The notes below the pieces were generated by a model. It did not search any database. It had not been told where the DNA came from and saw only the letters and a list, made by a program, of their open reading frames with translations. Position numbers and translations under genes: made by a program. This document shows positions 1-7,654 of a stretch of 42,260 nt of DNA, one piece after another. Each line of letters starts with the position of its first letter. Positions within the stretch are counted from its first letter, which is position 1. Source of the DNA: Massilia sp. YIM B02443 (GTDB taxonomy: Bacteria > Pseudomonadota > Gammaproteobacteria > Burkholderiales > Burkholderiaceae_D); NCBI RefSeq assembly GCF_030411955.1, contig NZ_JASNRA010000014.1, positions 124,732 to 166,991 on the forward strand, given 5' to 3'.

Positions 1-94
1 ACTGCTCCACCCCGCGTCTGAGAACGTCAGTATAGCGCGTCCAACTTTGTTTTGCAATCATGGCGGTCGAAAGGCCGTTGCTGTGCGTTAAAAA

Positions 95-1234
95 TCAACC
101 GGCGGCGCGCAGGCGCCACAGCGACGTGACCTCTTGCGAGCGCGCCATGTGCAAGGGATCGTCCTGGTCGCTGGCGCGCGGATGCACCGGGCGCGTATCG
201 TGGCGCGCCACGACTTCCAGTCCTGCGGCCGCGATCCAGCCCAGCAGCTGCTCGCGCGGTCGCAGGCCCAGGTGCTCGGCCAGGTCGGACATGATCAGCC
301 AGCCTTCGCCGCCTGGTTCCAGGTGCGCCGCCAGGCCGTCGAGGAAGCCGCGCAGCATGCGGCTGTCGGGGTCGTAGATGGCGTACTCGATCGCCGAGCT
401 GGGTTTACCCGGCAGCCAGGGCGGATTGCACACCACCAGCGGCGCGCGGCCCTCGGGGAACAGGTCGGCCTGGACGATGTCGACCTGGCTCGCCAGTCCC
501 AGGCGGGAGATGTTTTCGCGCGCGCAGCCGAGCGCACGCGTGTCCATGTCGGTGGCCAGCACCTGCAGGCCGCGCCGCGCCAGCACCGCCGACAGCACGC
601 CGGTGCCGGCGCCGATGTCGAAGGCCAGTCTGGCGCCGGTCGGCAGCGGCGCCTGCGCCACCAGCTCGACGTATTCGCCGCGCACCGGCGAAAACACGCC
701 GTACCAGGGGTGGATGCGCTCGTCCAGCGCCGGGATCATGACGCCCTTGCGGCGCCATTCGTGGGCGCCGATCACGCCCAGCAGTTCGCGCAGCGACGCA
801 ATATATGGCTCAAGCGATGGGCCGTAAGCTTCCAGGCAGGCCAGGCGCGCGTCCGGCGCGCGCCGCAGCGGGATGCCGTGGTCGGCCTCGAAAGGGATCA
901 CCAGCATGGCCAGGGTGCGCGCGCGCTGCAGCTGTTGCAGGCGGTGGCGGTGGAAGGCTTCGAGCGGCGTGGCCGGCGTCTTGCCGGGCTTGGCGCGGCG
1001 CGCGCGGTCGCCCTTGTGTTCGATGCGGCGTACCAGCGCCTGCAGCAGCTGGCGCGCGTTCTGGAAGTCGCCGCGCCAGAGCAGGGCAGTGCCGTCCAGC
1101 GCCAGGCGGTAGGCGGCGTCGGCGCTCATGGTATCGTCGGCCACGACCACCTTCTTCGGCGCCGGCCAGCCGCTTTCCGAGCGCCATTGCGCCGAGCGGG
1201 ATGCGCCGCCTTCAAGCCATTCGATGCGCGTCAT
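95..1234 (-). CDS. Class I SAM-dependent methyltransferase (HemK/RsmC-like small domain)
   Basis: A 379-residue protein. The SAM-binding motif I is DIGAGTG at residues 206-212, followed by an acidic end of strand 2 (ATDMD, about 227-231). Motif IV is NPPW at 270-273, the (N/D)PP(Y/F/W) signature of methyltransferases that modify exocyclic or amide nitrogens (PrmC, RsmC, RlmG and related). The first 180 residues are a helical region I do not recognise and may bind the substrate. The substrate cannot be told from sequence; an rRNA base or a protein glutamine is plausible by family. The ATG lies one base after the stop of the upstream 69-residue gene, so the two are probably cotranscribed. I am confident of the methyltransferase fold, not of the target. 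Confidence 0.85.
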   Translation of the reverse strand: MTRIEWLEGGASRSAQWRSESGWPAPKKVVVADDTMSADAAYRLALDGTALLWRGDFQNARQLLQALVRRIEHKGDRARRAKPGKTPATPLEAFHRHRLQQLQRARTLAMLVIPFEADHGIPLRRAPDARLACLEAYGPSLEPYIASLRELLGVIGAHEWRRKGVMIPALDERIHPWYGVFSPVRGEYVELVAQAPLPTGARLAFDIGAGTGVLSAVLARRGLQVLATDMDTRALGCARENISRLGLASQVDIVQADLFPEGRAPLVVCNPPWLPGKPSSAIEYAIYDPDSRMLRGFLDGLAAHLEPGGEGWLIMSDLAEHLGLRPREQLLGWIAAAGLEVVARHDTRPVHPRASDQDDPLHMARSQEVTSLWRLRAAG

Positions 1235-1235
1235 G

Positions 1236-1445
1236 TCAGTGATGGTGATGCCAGTTACCGTCGGTCGATTCGATGTACGACTTCACGGCATCCGGGCTGC
1301 CGGTGGCGTGGCGCTTGACTTCGCCGCAATCACAGATGCCCTGGTAGGGCTGGATGTGCGAGCAGGCGGAGACTTTCTGCAGGAAGACTTTGACCGGTTT
1401 GGTGCACTTGGCGCACTTGAAGGTCAGGATGCGGGCAGGTTTCAT
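1236..1445 (-). CDS. Small Cys/His-rich protein, probable zinc-binding, function unknown
   Basis: A 69-residue basic protein starting MKPARILTFK. It has a CxxC pair at residues 10 and 13, a cysteine at 28, a CxC pair near 37-39, and ends in four histidines. This spacing suggests a small zinc-ribbon-like fold, but I recognise no family. The frame stays open another 39 codons upstream to 1562. I chose the ATG at 1445 because the Cys-rich part begins there and the longer form would run back into the end of sbcC. The ribosome binding site is weak. The stop is one base before the methyltransferase start, which supports a real, coupled gene. An unusual natural His4 C terminus may add metal ligands. 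Confidence 0.6.
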   Translation of the reverse strand: MKPARILTFKCAKCTKPVKVFLQKVSACSHIQPYQGICDCGEVKRHATGSPDAVKSYIESTDGNWHHHH

Positions 1446-1530
1446 GGTTGAGGTTTGTTGGATGAGAAAGTGCGGCATTCTACACCGGGCGCCGACAGCA
1501 TATAGGACGCCCACCAGGACGCCCGCCGGG

Positions 1531-4500
1531 TCATTCCACCACCACCGCGCTGCTGCCGCCACCCGACGGCCGCACCAGTACCTTGGTCGCGATCCGTTCC
1601 GTCATTTCCTGCACGTGCGAAATCACGCCCACCTTGCGCCCCATCGATTGCAGCGCGTCGAGCGCGTCCATCGCCACGCCCAGGGTGTCGCTGTCGAGAC
1701 TGCCGAAACCCTCGTCGATGAACAGCGACTCGACCCGCACCCGGTTCGACGACAGCGAGGCCAGGCCCAGCGCCAGCGCCAGCGACACCAGGAACGATTC
1801 GCCGCCCGACAGCGAGTTCACCGAGCGCACTTCGCCGCCCATGTCCTGGTCGCGCACCATCAGCGCCAGCGACGGCATGCCCTGGTAGCTGACGCGCTCC
1901 AGACGGTAGCGCCGGGCCAGCTGGGACAGGTGGACGTTGGCGTAGCCGAGCAGCACGTCGAGCGTGAACTGCTGGGCGTAGTTGCGGAATTTCTTGCCGT
2001 CGCTGGAGCCGATCAGCTCCGACAGCTTGCCCCAGCGCGCTTCGACCGCCTGCTGCCGCTCGATCTCGGCCAGGCTCGACGCGGCCTGCTTGCGCCGCTC
2101 GTCGTCCTGCAGCGCGCGCAGACGCAGCGCGGCGGCCAGGTCGTGCGCCGACTGCCGCTCGGTCTTGATGGCGTCGAATAGCGCCTGCACCGTTTCCAGC
2201 GGCTGCTCGTCCTCCGGCCTGGATGCCAGGTGCGCCGCACGCTGGGCGCGGCGTTCGTTCAGCACCGCGGCGGCGCTGCCGACCTCGGCGTCGAGCGCAC
2301 CCAGCGCCGCGCGTTCCTGCGCCAGCCAGGCGGCGCCCACTTGCAGCAGGCGCGCCATCTCGGCGCTGTCCTCGACCGGGTCGAGGCCGTCGCTGTCGGA
2401 TTGGCGCCGGTAGTCGTCCAGCCAGTCGGCCAGCGCGGTGGCGGCGGCCGCGCCAGCGTTGTCGAGTTCGGCGATGCGTTCGGACAGCTGGGTCAGCGCG
2501 GTGCGCGCCGCGATGTCGCGCTGGGCGGCGTCGTTGGCGGCGGCCTGGCGCCCGGCCAGGGCTTCGCGGGCGGTGGTGACTGCGGCGTTCAGGTCGCGCT
2601 CCACCTCGCGCGCCGCGCGGCCTTGCCACAACGCGCCGCGTTCGCCGCGCATGCGCGCCAGCTCGGCGTCGATGCGTTCGAACTCGGCTTTCGCCGCGGC
2701 GCCGGCGCGGTCGATGTCGCCGATGCGGGCCTGGGCGGCGGCGGTTTCCGTTGCCAAGGTCGTGGCGGAGGCGAGTGCGCGCGCCTGCAGCGCGGTCTGT
2801 TCCTGCCAGTGGCCGGCCTCGAGGGCGCGCGCCTGGCGCCAGCCGGACGGATCGCGCTGCCATGCGCTTTGCCAGCCGTCGCCGTGGGCGCCGGCCAGGG
2901 CCGGGTCGAGTTCTTCCAGCAGGGCAGCCAATTGTGCGCCGGCTGCTTCCAGGCGAACGGTGTGGGCACGCAATTCGTCACGCAAACGGACAGCCGCCTC
3001 GCGTTCGCCGTCGGCGGCCTGGCGCAGGCGCGCCAGCACGGATTGCGCCGCATCCACTTCACGCTGGGCGGCGTCGCGTGTGCCGGCCGCGCTGCGCCAG
3101 GCGGTTTCACGTGCGGCCACCGCATCGAACGCTGCGCGCAGGGCGGCGCGCTGGGCGCCGAACCAGTCGCCGCGCTCTGCCTCGGCCGGCGCGTCCGGCG
3201 CCAGCGGATCGGCCTCCCAGGCTTGCGTGAGGGAGGCGATGCGGTTGTCGAGGGCGCCACGCTCGCTCGTCAGCCCAGCCAGGCGCTCGCTCGCCGCGTT
3301 CAATGCCGCCGCCTGGTTCGCCTGCAGCGCGTTGTTGTCGCGCACGCGGGACCGGCATGCGTCGACCTGGCCGCGCAGGCCGGTCAGCATCGCGTGCAGC
3401 CGGGCGTCCTGGTGCGCGTACGGGTGCTCGTGGGCGCCGCATACGGGGCACGGCGTGTCGTCGCTCAGGTTGGCGCGCAGCTGCTCGACGCTGGCCGCGC
3501 AGGCCAGTTCGGCCGTGGCCAGCGAACGCTCGGCCTGCTGCATGGCGCCGTCGAGGCCTGGCGCCGCGGCACGGGCCGACTCCAGCTGGCTGTGCGCTGC
3601 GGCGCGCGCCGTATCGAGGCGGTCGTGCTCGCGCGCCAGCGTCGCCAGCGCGTCGCGCGCGGCCGACAGGTCGAGCCAGGTGCGCTCGGCCGCCGCCAGC
3701 CGCTCGCGCCGGGTTTCCAGCGCCTGGCGTTCGGCGCCGATGGCGTCGGCGTCAAACCCCTCGAGCGCCGCCATCGCTTCACGTCGTTTGCTCTCCAGCG
3801 CCTCCTGGTGCTCGATGGCCTGCGACAGGGCGGCGGCGGCCTGCGCTTCGCGCCCGGCCGCCTGTTCGGCCTTGGCGCGCGCTGCTTCCAGCGCCGCATT
3901 CCCGGCGGCAAGCGTGTTTGATGCCTGCTCGGCCTGGCTCAACAGGCGTTCCCAGCGCTGCCATTGGGCGGCCAGCGGCTCCAGGCGGGCGTTGGCCGCC
4001 AGCCAGGCGCCGGCGCTGTCGCGCGACTGGCGCGCGCGTTCCAGCTCTTCAGCTTTGGCGGCGTGCGCGGCGCGCGCTTCGCGCGCGGCGTTGCGCGCCG
4101 CCTCCAACGCTTGCGCCGCCTGGGCGTGCGCGGGGGCGAGCGCTTCCAGGCCGGCGTCGAGCGCCTTGGCGCCGTCGAGCTGGGGCGCGGCCTGGCGCAG
4201 CGCTTCCTCGGCCGTGTCGAGGCGCGCCATGGCCGCGTCCAGTTCCTGCCCGGCCTGGCGCCGGGTTTCCTGAACCGCGGCGAGGTCGGCCTCGTTCCTG
4301 ACGCTGGCGGCGAGGGCCTGGCGCCGCTCGCCTTCCAGGCGCGCCACGTCGGCCACCAGCGGCCGCGCCGGCTGCACCGCGTCGAGCGTGGCCAGGCGCC
4401 GGCGCCGCTCGCCGGCCTCGTCGCGTGCGGCGGTGGCGGCGGCCAGCGCCGTTTGCGCCTGCGCCTCGCCGGCAGTCAGCTTGTCCAGCTCGCGGTGCCA

Positions 4501-5289
4501 GCGCAGTTGGGCTTCGAACAGGGCGAAGCGTGTGTCGAGGGCGGCCAGGGCGACCTCGGCGGCGGTGCGCTCGGTGTCGAGTTCGGCGCGCTGTTCCGGG
4601 TTCAGGGGCGCCTGGTTGGCCAGCTTGGCCTGCAGCAGGCTGGTCTTGTCGCGTTCCTCCTTGTAGCGCTCGAAGGCGCGGCGCGAGATCTCGGTGTAGA
4701 TCGTGGTGCCGGTGAGGGTTTCGAGCAGTTCGCCGCGTTCGTTCTCGTCGGTCTTGAGGAAGGCCGAGAACTCGTTCTGCGCCAGCAGCACGGCGCGCGT
4801 GAACTGCTCGAACGACAGGCCGATGCGCGCCACGATCTCTTGCGCCGATTCGGTGTTGGTGCCGCCCAGCGGCGCCAGTTCCGGCAGCCGGTGCAGGGTG
4901 ATCTTGACGGGCTGCAGGGCGCCGCTTGGACGGTTGTAGGCGCGCCGCACGCTCCAGCGCGCGCGGTAGCGGCCATCGTCGCTGCCGACGAAGTCGACTT
5001 CGGACCAGCCCTCCGCCGCGCCGCGCCGCAGCAGGGTGCGCGGGTCCTGTGCGGTGACGGTCTCGGAACCGACGTCCGGCAGCTGCGAGCCGCCGATGCG
5101 CTTTTGCAGGCGCGGGGTGGCGCCGTACAGCGCCAGGCACAGCGCGTCGAGCAGGGTGCTTTTTCCCGCGCCGGTAGGGCCGCTGATCGCGAACAGGCCG
5201 CTCGAGGCCAGCGGTTCGGCTTCGAAGTCGACCGTGAATTCGCCGGCCAGCGAAGCCAGGTTCTTGCCGCTGATGCGCAGGATCCTCAT
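1531..5289 (-). CDS. sbcC: SbcC, ATPase subunit of the SbcCD nuclease (Rad50 homologue)
   Basis: A 1252-residue SMC-type ATPase. With SbcD it forms the bacterial Mre11/Rad50 complex that cleaves DNA hairpins and protein-blocked ends. Walker A GPTGAGKST is at 37-45, then two long Ala/Glu/Arg-rich coiled-coil arms that meet at a zinc hook CPVC at 614-617. Near the C terminus are the ABC signature LSGGE (1160-1164), Walker B ending FIDEG (1190-1194), a D-loop SLD and a switch histidine in ISHV (about 1225). The frame is open 28 codons further upstream, but the start at 5289 gives the conserved MRILRISG N terminus and a 4-base ATGA overlap with the sbcD stop. Length is a little above the E. coli protein (about 1050), mostly in the coiled coil. 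Confidence 0.95.
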   Translation of the reverse strand: MRILRISGKNLASLAGEFTVDFEAEPLASSGLFAISGPTGAGKSTLLDALCLALYGATPRLQKRIGGSQLPDVGSETVTAQDPRTLLRRGAAEGWSEVDFVGSDDGRYRARWSVRRAYNRPSGALQPVKITLHRLPELAPLGGTNTESAQEIVARIGLSFEQFTRAVLLAQNEFSAFLKTDENERGELLETLTGTTIYTEISRRAFERYKEERDKTSLLQAKLANQAPLNPEQRAELDTERTAAEVALAALDTRFALFEAQLRWHRELDKLTAGEAQAQTALAAATAARDEAGERRRRLATLDAVQPARPLVADVARLEGERRQALAASVRNEADLAAVQETRRQAGQELDAAMARLDTAEEALRQAAPQLDGAKALDAGLEALAPAHAQAAQALEAARNAAREARAAHAAKAEELERARQSRDSAGAWLAANARLEPLAAQWQRWERLLSQAEQASNTLAAGNAALEAARAKAEQAAGREAQAAAALSQAIEHQEALESKRREAMAALEGFDADAIGAERQALETRRERLAAAERTWLDLSAARDALATLAREHDRLDTARAAAHSQLESARAAAPGLDGAMQQAERSLATAELACAASVEQLRANLSDDTPCPVCGAHEHPYAHQDARLHAMLTGLRGQVDACRSRVRDNNALQANQAAALNAASERLAGLTSERGALDNRIASLTQAWEADPLAPDAPAEAERGDWFGAQRAALRAAFDAVAARETAWRSAAGTRDAAQREVDAAQSVLARLRQAADGEREAAVRLRDELRAHTVRLEAAGAQLAALLEELDPALAGAHGDGWQSAWQRDPSGWRQARALEAGHWQEQTALQARALASATTLATETAAAQARIGDIDRAGAAAKAEFERIDAELARMRGERGALWQGRAAREVERDLNAAVTTAREALAGRQAAANDAAQRDIAARTALTQLSERIAELDNAGAAAATALADWLDDYRRQSDSDGLDPVEDSAEMARLLQVGAAWLAQERAALGALDAEVGSAAAVLNERRAQRAAHLASRPEDEQPLETVQALFDAIKTERQSAHDLAAALRLRALQDDERRKQAASSLAEIERQQAVEARWGKLSELIGSSDGKKFRNYAQQFTLDVLLGYANVHLSQLARRYRLERVSYQGMPSLALMVRDQDMGGEVRSVNSLSGGESFLVSLALALGLASLSSNRVRVESLFIDEGFGSLDSDTLGVAMDALDALQSMGRKVGVISHVQEMTERIATKVLVRPSGGGSSAVVVE

Positions 5290-6587
5290 TTCGACTCTCC
5301 CACTGCGTGGAACAGTTCGGCGAAGGCGTCGATCTGGTCCGGCGGCGCCTCGTCGCCGAAGCGCTGCTGCCACAGGCGGCGGAAGATGTCGTCCGGCTGC
5401 AGCCGCGCCAGCTGCTCCAGGCTCAGCGCGTCTGCGCTTTCCGAGACCGCCACCAGCTTGCGGGTCGGCTCGATCTTGGCCAGGCGCACCCGTTTACCGC
5501 TCAGTGCCGCCTCGATGCGGCCGCGCAGGCCCGGCTCGGGTCCGTCCAGCAGCACCCGCACTTCGAGGAAGGGCCAGGCCTGCGGCGGCAGGTCGGGATC
5601 GAGCTCCAGCGTTTCCAGCGCTTCCAGCACCTGTTCCAGCGGCGCCGGGGTGGCCGGCACGCGCAGCAGCTCGACCGCGCGCGGCACGAAAATCGGCGTG
5701 ATGGCGCCGGCTGTGGCGCCGTCCAGGTCGATGCGCAGCACCTGGTGCTGGTAGCCGACTTCGGAGAACGACAGCGGCAGCGGGCTGCCGCAATAGCGTA
5801 CGTGCTCGCGCCCGCCGACGCGCTGGGCCAGGTGCAGGTGGCCCAGCGCCGCATAGGCGATGTCGGCGCCGAACATGCTGGTTGGCAACGCCTCGCTGCC
5901 GCCGATCACGATGCGGCGTTCGGAGTCGTGCGAGGACTGGCCGTCGACCATGTGGCAGTGGCCCATGGCGACGATGGCCTGGCCGGCGCCGGCCCGCTCG
6001 CGCGCCAGCGCATGCGCCTGCTGGTAGAGCAGGGTGGTGCCGTGCAGGTAGGGATCGTGCAGGTAGGGGTCGCGCGGCGGGGCTTGTTCACCTTCGTCGC
6101 CTTCCTGCGTTTCCTGCCTGGCTTCGCGCGCGATGCGCGGCACGTCGCCCGGGCGCAGGAACGGCACCGCCAGGCACCAGGCCCGGACCTCGCCATCGCG
6201 CTCGGTGAGCGGCACCAGCAGGCGCTCGAGGTCGACCTCGCCGTCGCTGCGGCGCAGTACGTTGCCGACCACGACCGTGCCATAGGCTTCCAGCAGCGGC
6301 GTCGGCGCCTCCAGCCGGCCCGGCGAATCGTGGTTGCCGGCGATCACCACCACCTGCAGGTGCGGCACCCGGCTGCGCGCGCGCTGCAGGAAGCGGTACA
6401 GCTGGCGGTGCGCATGCGACGACGGGTTGGCGTTGTCGAAGATGTCGCCCGCGATCAGCAGCACGTCGATCGCCTCGTCCGCCAGCGTGTCGACCAGCCA
6501 GTCGAGAAAGCACTGGTGTTCGTAGCTCCGGTCGTAGTTGTGCAGGGTCTGGCCAAGGTGCCAGTCGGAAGTGTGCAGCAGCCGCAT
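5286..6587 (-). CDS. sbcD: SbcD, nuclease subunit of SbcCD (Mre11 homologue)
   Basis: A 433-residue calcineurin-like phosphoesterase, the Mn-dependent nuclease of SbcCD. Motifs in order: DWHLG (8-12), GDIFD (47-51), GNHD (84-87), a GHCH stretch and a GHLH stretch further on, which supply the two-metal site. The C-terminal third is the capping and SbcC-binding part. The open frame extends to 6761, but the start at 6587 gives the family N terminus MRLLHTSDWHLGQ. It is the first gene of sbcD-sbcC and overlaps sbcC by 4 bases, so translation is coupled. A TATAGT hexamer on the minus strand at 6661-6666 is a possible -10 element; no clear -35 goes with it. Confidence 0.95.
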   Translation of the reverse strand: MRLLHTSDWHLGQTLHNYDRSYEHQCFLDWLVDTLADEAIDVLLIAGDIFDNANPSSHAHRQLYRFLQRARSRVPHLQVVVIAGNHDSPGRLEAPTPLLEAYGTVVVGNVLRRSDGEVDLERLLVPLTERDGEVRAWCLAVPFLRPGDVPRIAREARQETQEGDEGEQAPPRDPYLHDPYLHGTTLLYQQAHALARERAGAGQAIVAMGHCHMVDGQSSHDSERRIVIGGSEALPTSMFGADIAYAALGHLHLAQRVGGREHVRYCGSPLPLSFSEVGYQHQVLRIDLDGATAGAITPIFVPRAVELLRVPATPAPLEQVLEALETLELDPDLPPQAWPFLEVRVLLDGPEPGLRGRIEAALSGKRVRLAKIEPTRKLVAVSESADALSLEQLARLQPDDIFRRLWQQRFGDEAPPDQIDAFAELFHAVGESK

Positions 6588-6915
6588 GGGGATTCGGGAT
6601 CGGGTTTTCGGGAAGTAAAAGGCCAAGGAAACGGTCAAGGTCGGTGCCAGGCCGGCGCCTACTATAGCGCAGCCGCGCGCCATCCTGCAGAGTCGCCGGC
6701 AAATCATGGCGCCTGACCCCGCCCGCACGGCTGGTGCGGGTTTGAGCCATCTCAAACTCACGCCTCATCTTGTCTCTACACTACGAAGTCTCTGTCGGTC
6801 GGCGACAAACACAATCCAAGAGCCGGCCACCCATACAAAGCATCCCCAGTCACCCAGGCGCGGCCCCACCACGTGCGCCGCTTGCGCTGGCGGAGCCATA
6901 TCGAGAGGAGACACA
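6588..6915. other. Intergenic gap between divergent sbcD and the hemerythrin-like gene
   Basis: A 328-base gap between divergently transcribed genes, so it must hold promoters for both. Two perfect short hairpins lie next to each other: CCCGCAC/GTGCGGG (6722-6728 and 6734-6740) and GTTTGAG/CTCAAAC (6740-6746 and 6751-6757, loop CCAT). The minus-strand TATAGT at 6661-6666 could serve sbcD. A strong GAGAGGAG ribosome site for the rightward gene sits at 6903-6910. I see no gene here. Confidence 0.5.
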
Positions 6916-7542
6916 ATGCTGACGTCAACCTATACGCTGGTCGCCCTGTCGGTCGAGCAAGCGCGCGCACGGGTCGAAGTGCAGGCGCTGCTCGAGCGCT
7001 GGCGTCCCGGCGCCTGGTGGGGCGAGCCGCCGGCCATGCGCCAGTACGCGCAGGCCTGCGAATCGCTGCGCCGGGTGCTGGACGCATGCCACTGGCGCAA
7101 GCTCGACAAGTTCGTGCTGCCGGCGCTGCGCCGCTGCGGCGCGGTGGCCGACTCGCTGCTGGCCGAGCTCGATAACCTGAGCCAGCGCGCGGCGGAAGCG
7201 CGCAGCGCCGCCGAGGCCGCCGCCAGCGAGGGCGATCCGGGCTGCCTGGCCGCGATCGAGCGCTGCTGCCAGCTGCTGCTCGAACGGCTCGAGCGCGAAG
7301 AACAGGAGTTGATGCCGCTGGCGCGCAACCGGATCTCGGGCGAGGCCTGGTTTGCGATCGCCAACCAGATGCTGGCGCACGACGCCTACCAGAACGAGCA
7401 GCGCGGCGGGGCCGCCGGTCCGCCGCGCGCCGCATCGTCGCAGCGGCCATGTCAGCAGTTGCCCCAGCAGCCACCCCAGCGGCCACCGCAGCGGCCACCG
7501 CAGTTTGCCGGAAAAGACCATTCGTTGCCGATGGTAAATTAG
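6916..7542 (+). CDS. Hemerythrin-like four-helix protein with Pro/Gln-rich tail (iron ligands incomplete)
   Basis: A 208-residue, mainly helical cytoplasmic protein starting at an ATG 5 bases after GAGAGGAG. Two stretches look like hemerythrin HHE helices: HWRKLDKFVLPALRR (about 94-108) and LEREEQELMPLARNRIS (about 130-146). In true HHE domains both carry His and Glu iron ligands (HxxxE, with Pro after the helix). Here the first keeps one His but not the Glu, and the second has Arg where the His is expected, so iron binding is doubtful. This is an inference from pattern, without alignment. The last 40 residues are Gln/Pro/Arg-rich (QQPPQRPPQRPPQ), coded by a 12-base tandem repeat. Function unknown; sensing or storage by analogy is possible. 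Confidence 0.6.
   Translation: MLTSTYTLVALSVEQARARVEVQALLERWRPGAWWGEPPAMRQYAQACESLRRVLDACHWRKLDKFVLPALRRCGAVADSLLAELDNLSQRAAEARSAAEAAASEGDPGCLAAIERCCQLLLERLEREEQELMPLARNRISGEAWFAIANQMLAHDAYQNEQRGGAAGPPRAASSQRPCQQLPQQPPQRPPQRPPQFAGKDHSLPMVN
7471..7503 (+). repeat. 12-base tandem repeat coding PPQR units
   Basis: The unit CCACCGCAGCGG occurs about 2.75 times (7471-7482 with one mismatch, 7483-7494 exact, 7495-7503 partial) inside the 3' end of the hemerythrin-like gene. It is in frame, so copy number changes would lengthen or shorten the PPQR tail without a frameshift. Confidence 0.8.
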
Positions 7543-7619
7543 CGAGGGAATAGCACGATGACGGGGCCGCCGCGCGCTGCGGCGAATCGCGGCACGCGCC
7601 CGTAGAGCCGGAGGTTCTT

Positions 7620-7628
7620 TGCTATGAT
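7620..7628 (+). promoter_or_regulatory. Candidate extended -10 promoter of the DUF349 gene
   Basis: TGC-TATGAT (7620-7628) is an extended -10 element with 5 of 6 matches to TATAAT, ending 26 bases before the ATG at 7655. There is no good -35 hexamer 17 bases upstream, as is allowed for TGn promoters. Activity is inferred only. Confidence 0.45.
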
Positions 7629-7654
7629 GGGAGTTTTGGAAGTGCGATTTCATC

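Noticed and set aside
1..94. Left edge of the window
   Set aside because: Only 94 bases beyond the methyltransferase stop; no gene, hairpin with T-run or promoter could be supported.
134..1318. A 394-codon plus-strand frame opposite the first methyltransferase
   Set aside because: Translation is rich in Arg, Gln and His without any family pattern; the minus-strand gene has SAM and NPPW motifs.
2230..5754. Long open frames on the plus strand opposite sbcC and sbcD (up to about 610 codons)
   Set aside because: They mirror a GC-rich, codon-biased gene on the other strand, show low-complexity Ala/Arg/Gln-rich translations and no domain; sbcC and sbcD are certain.
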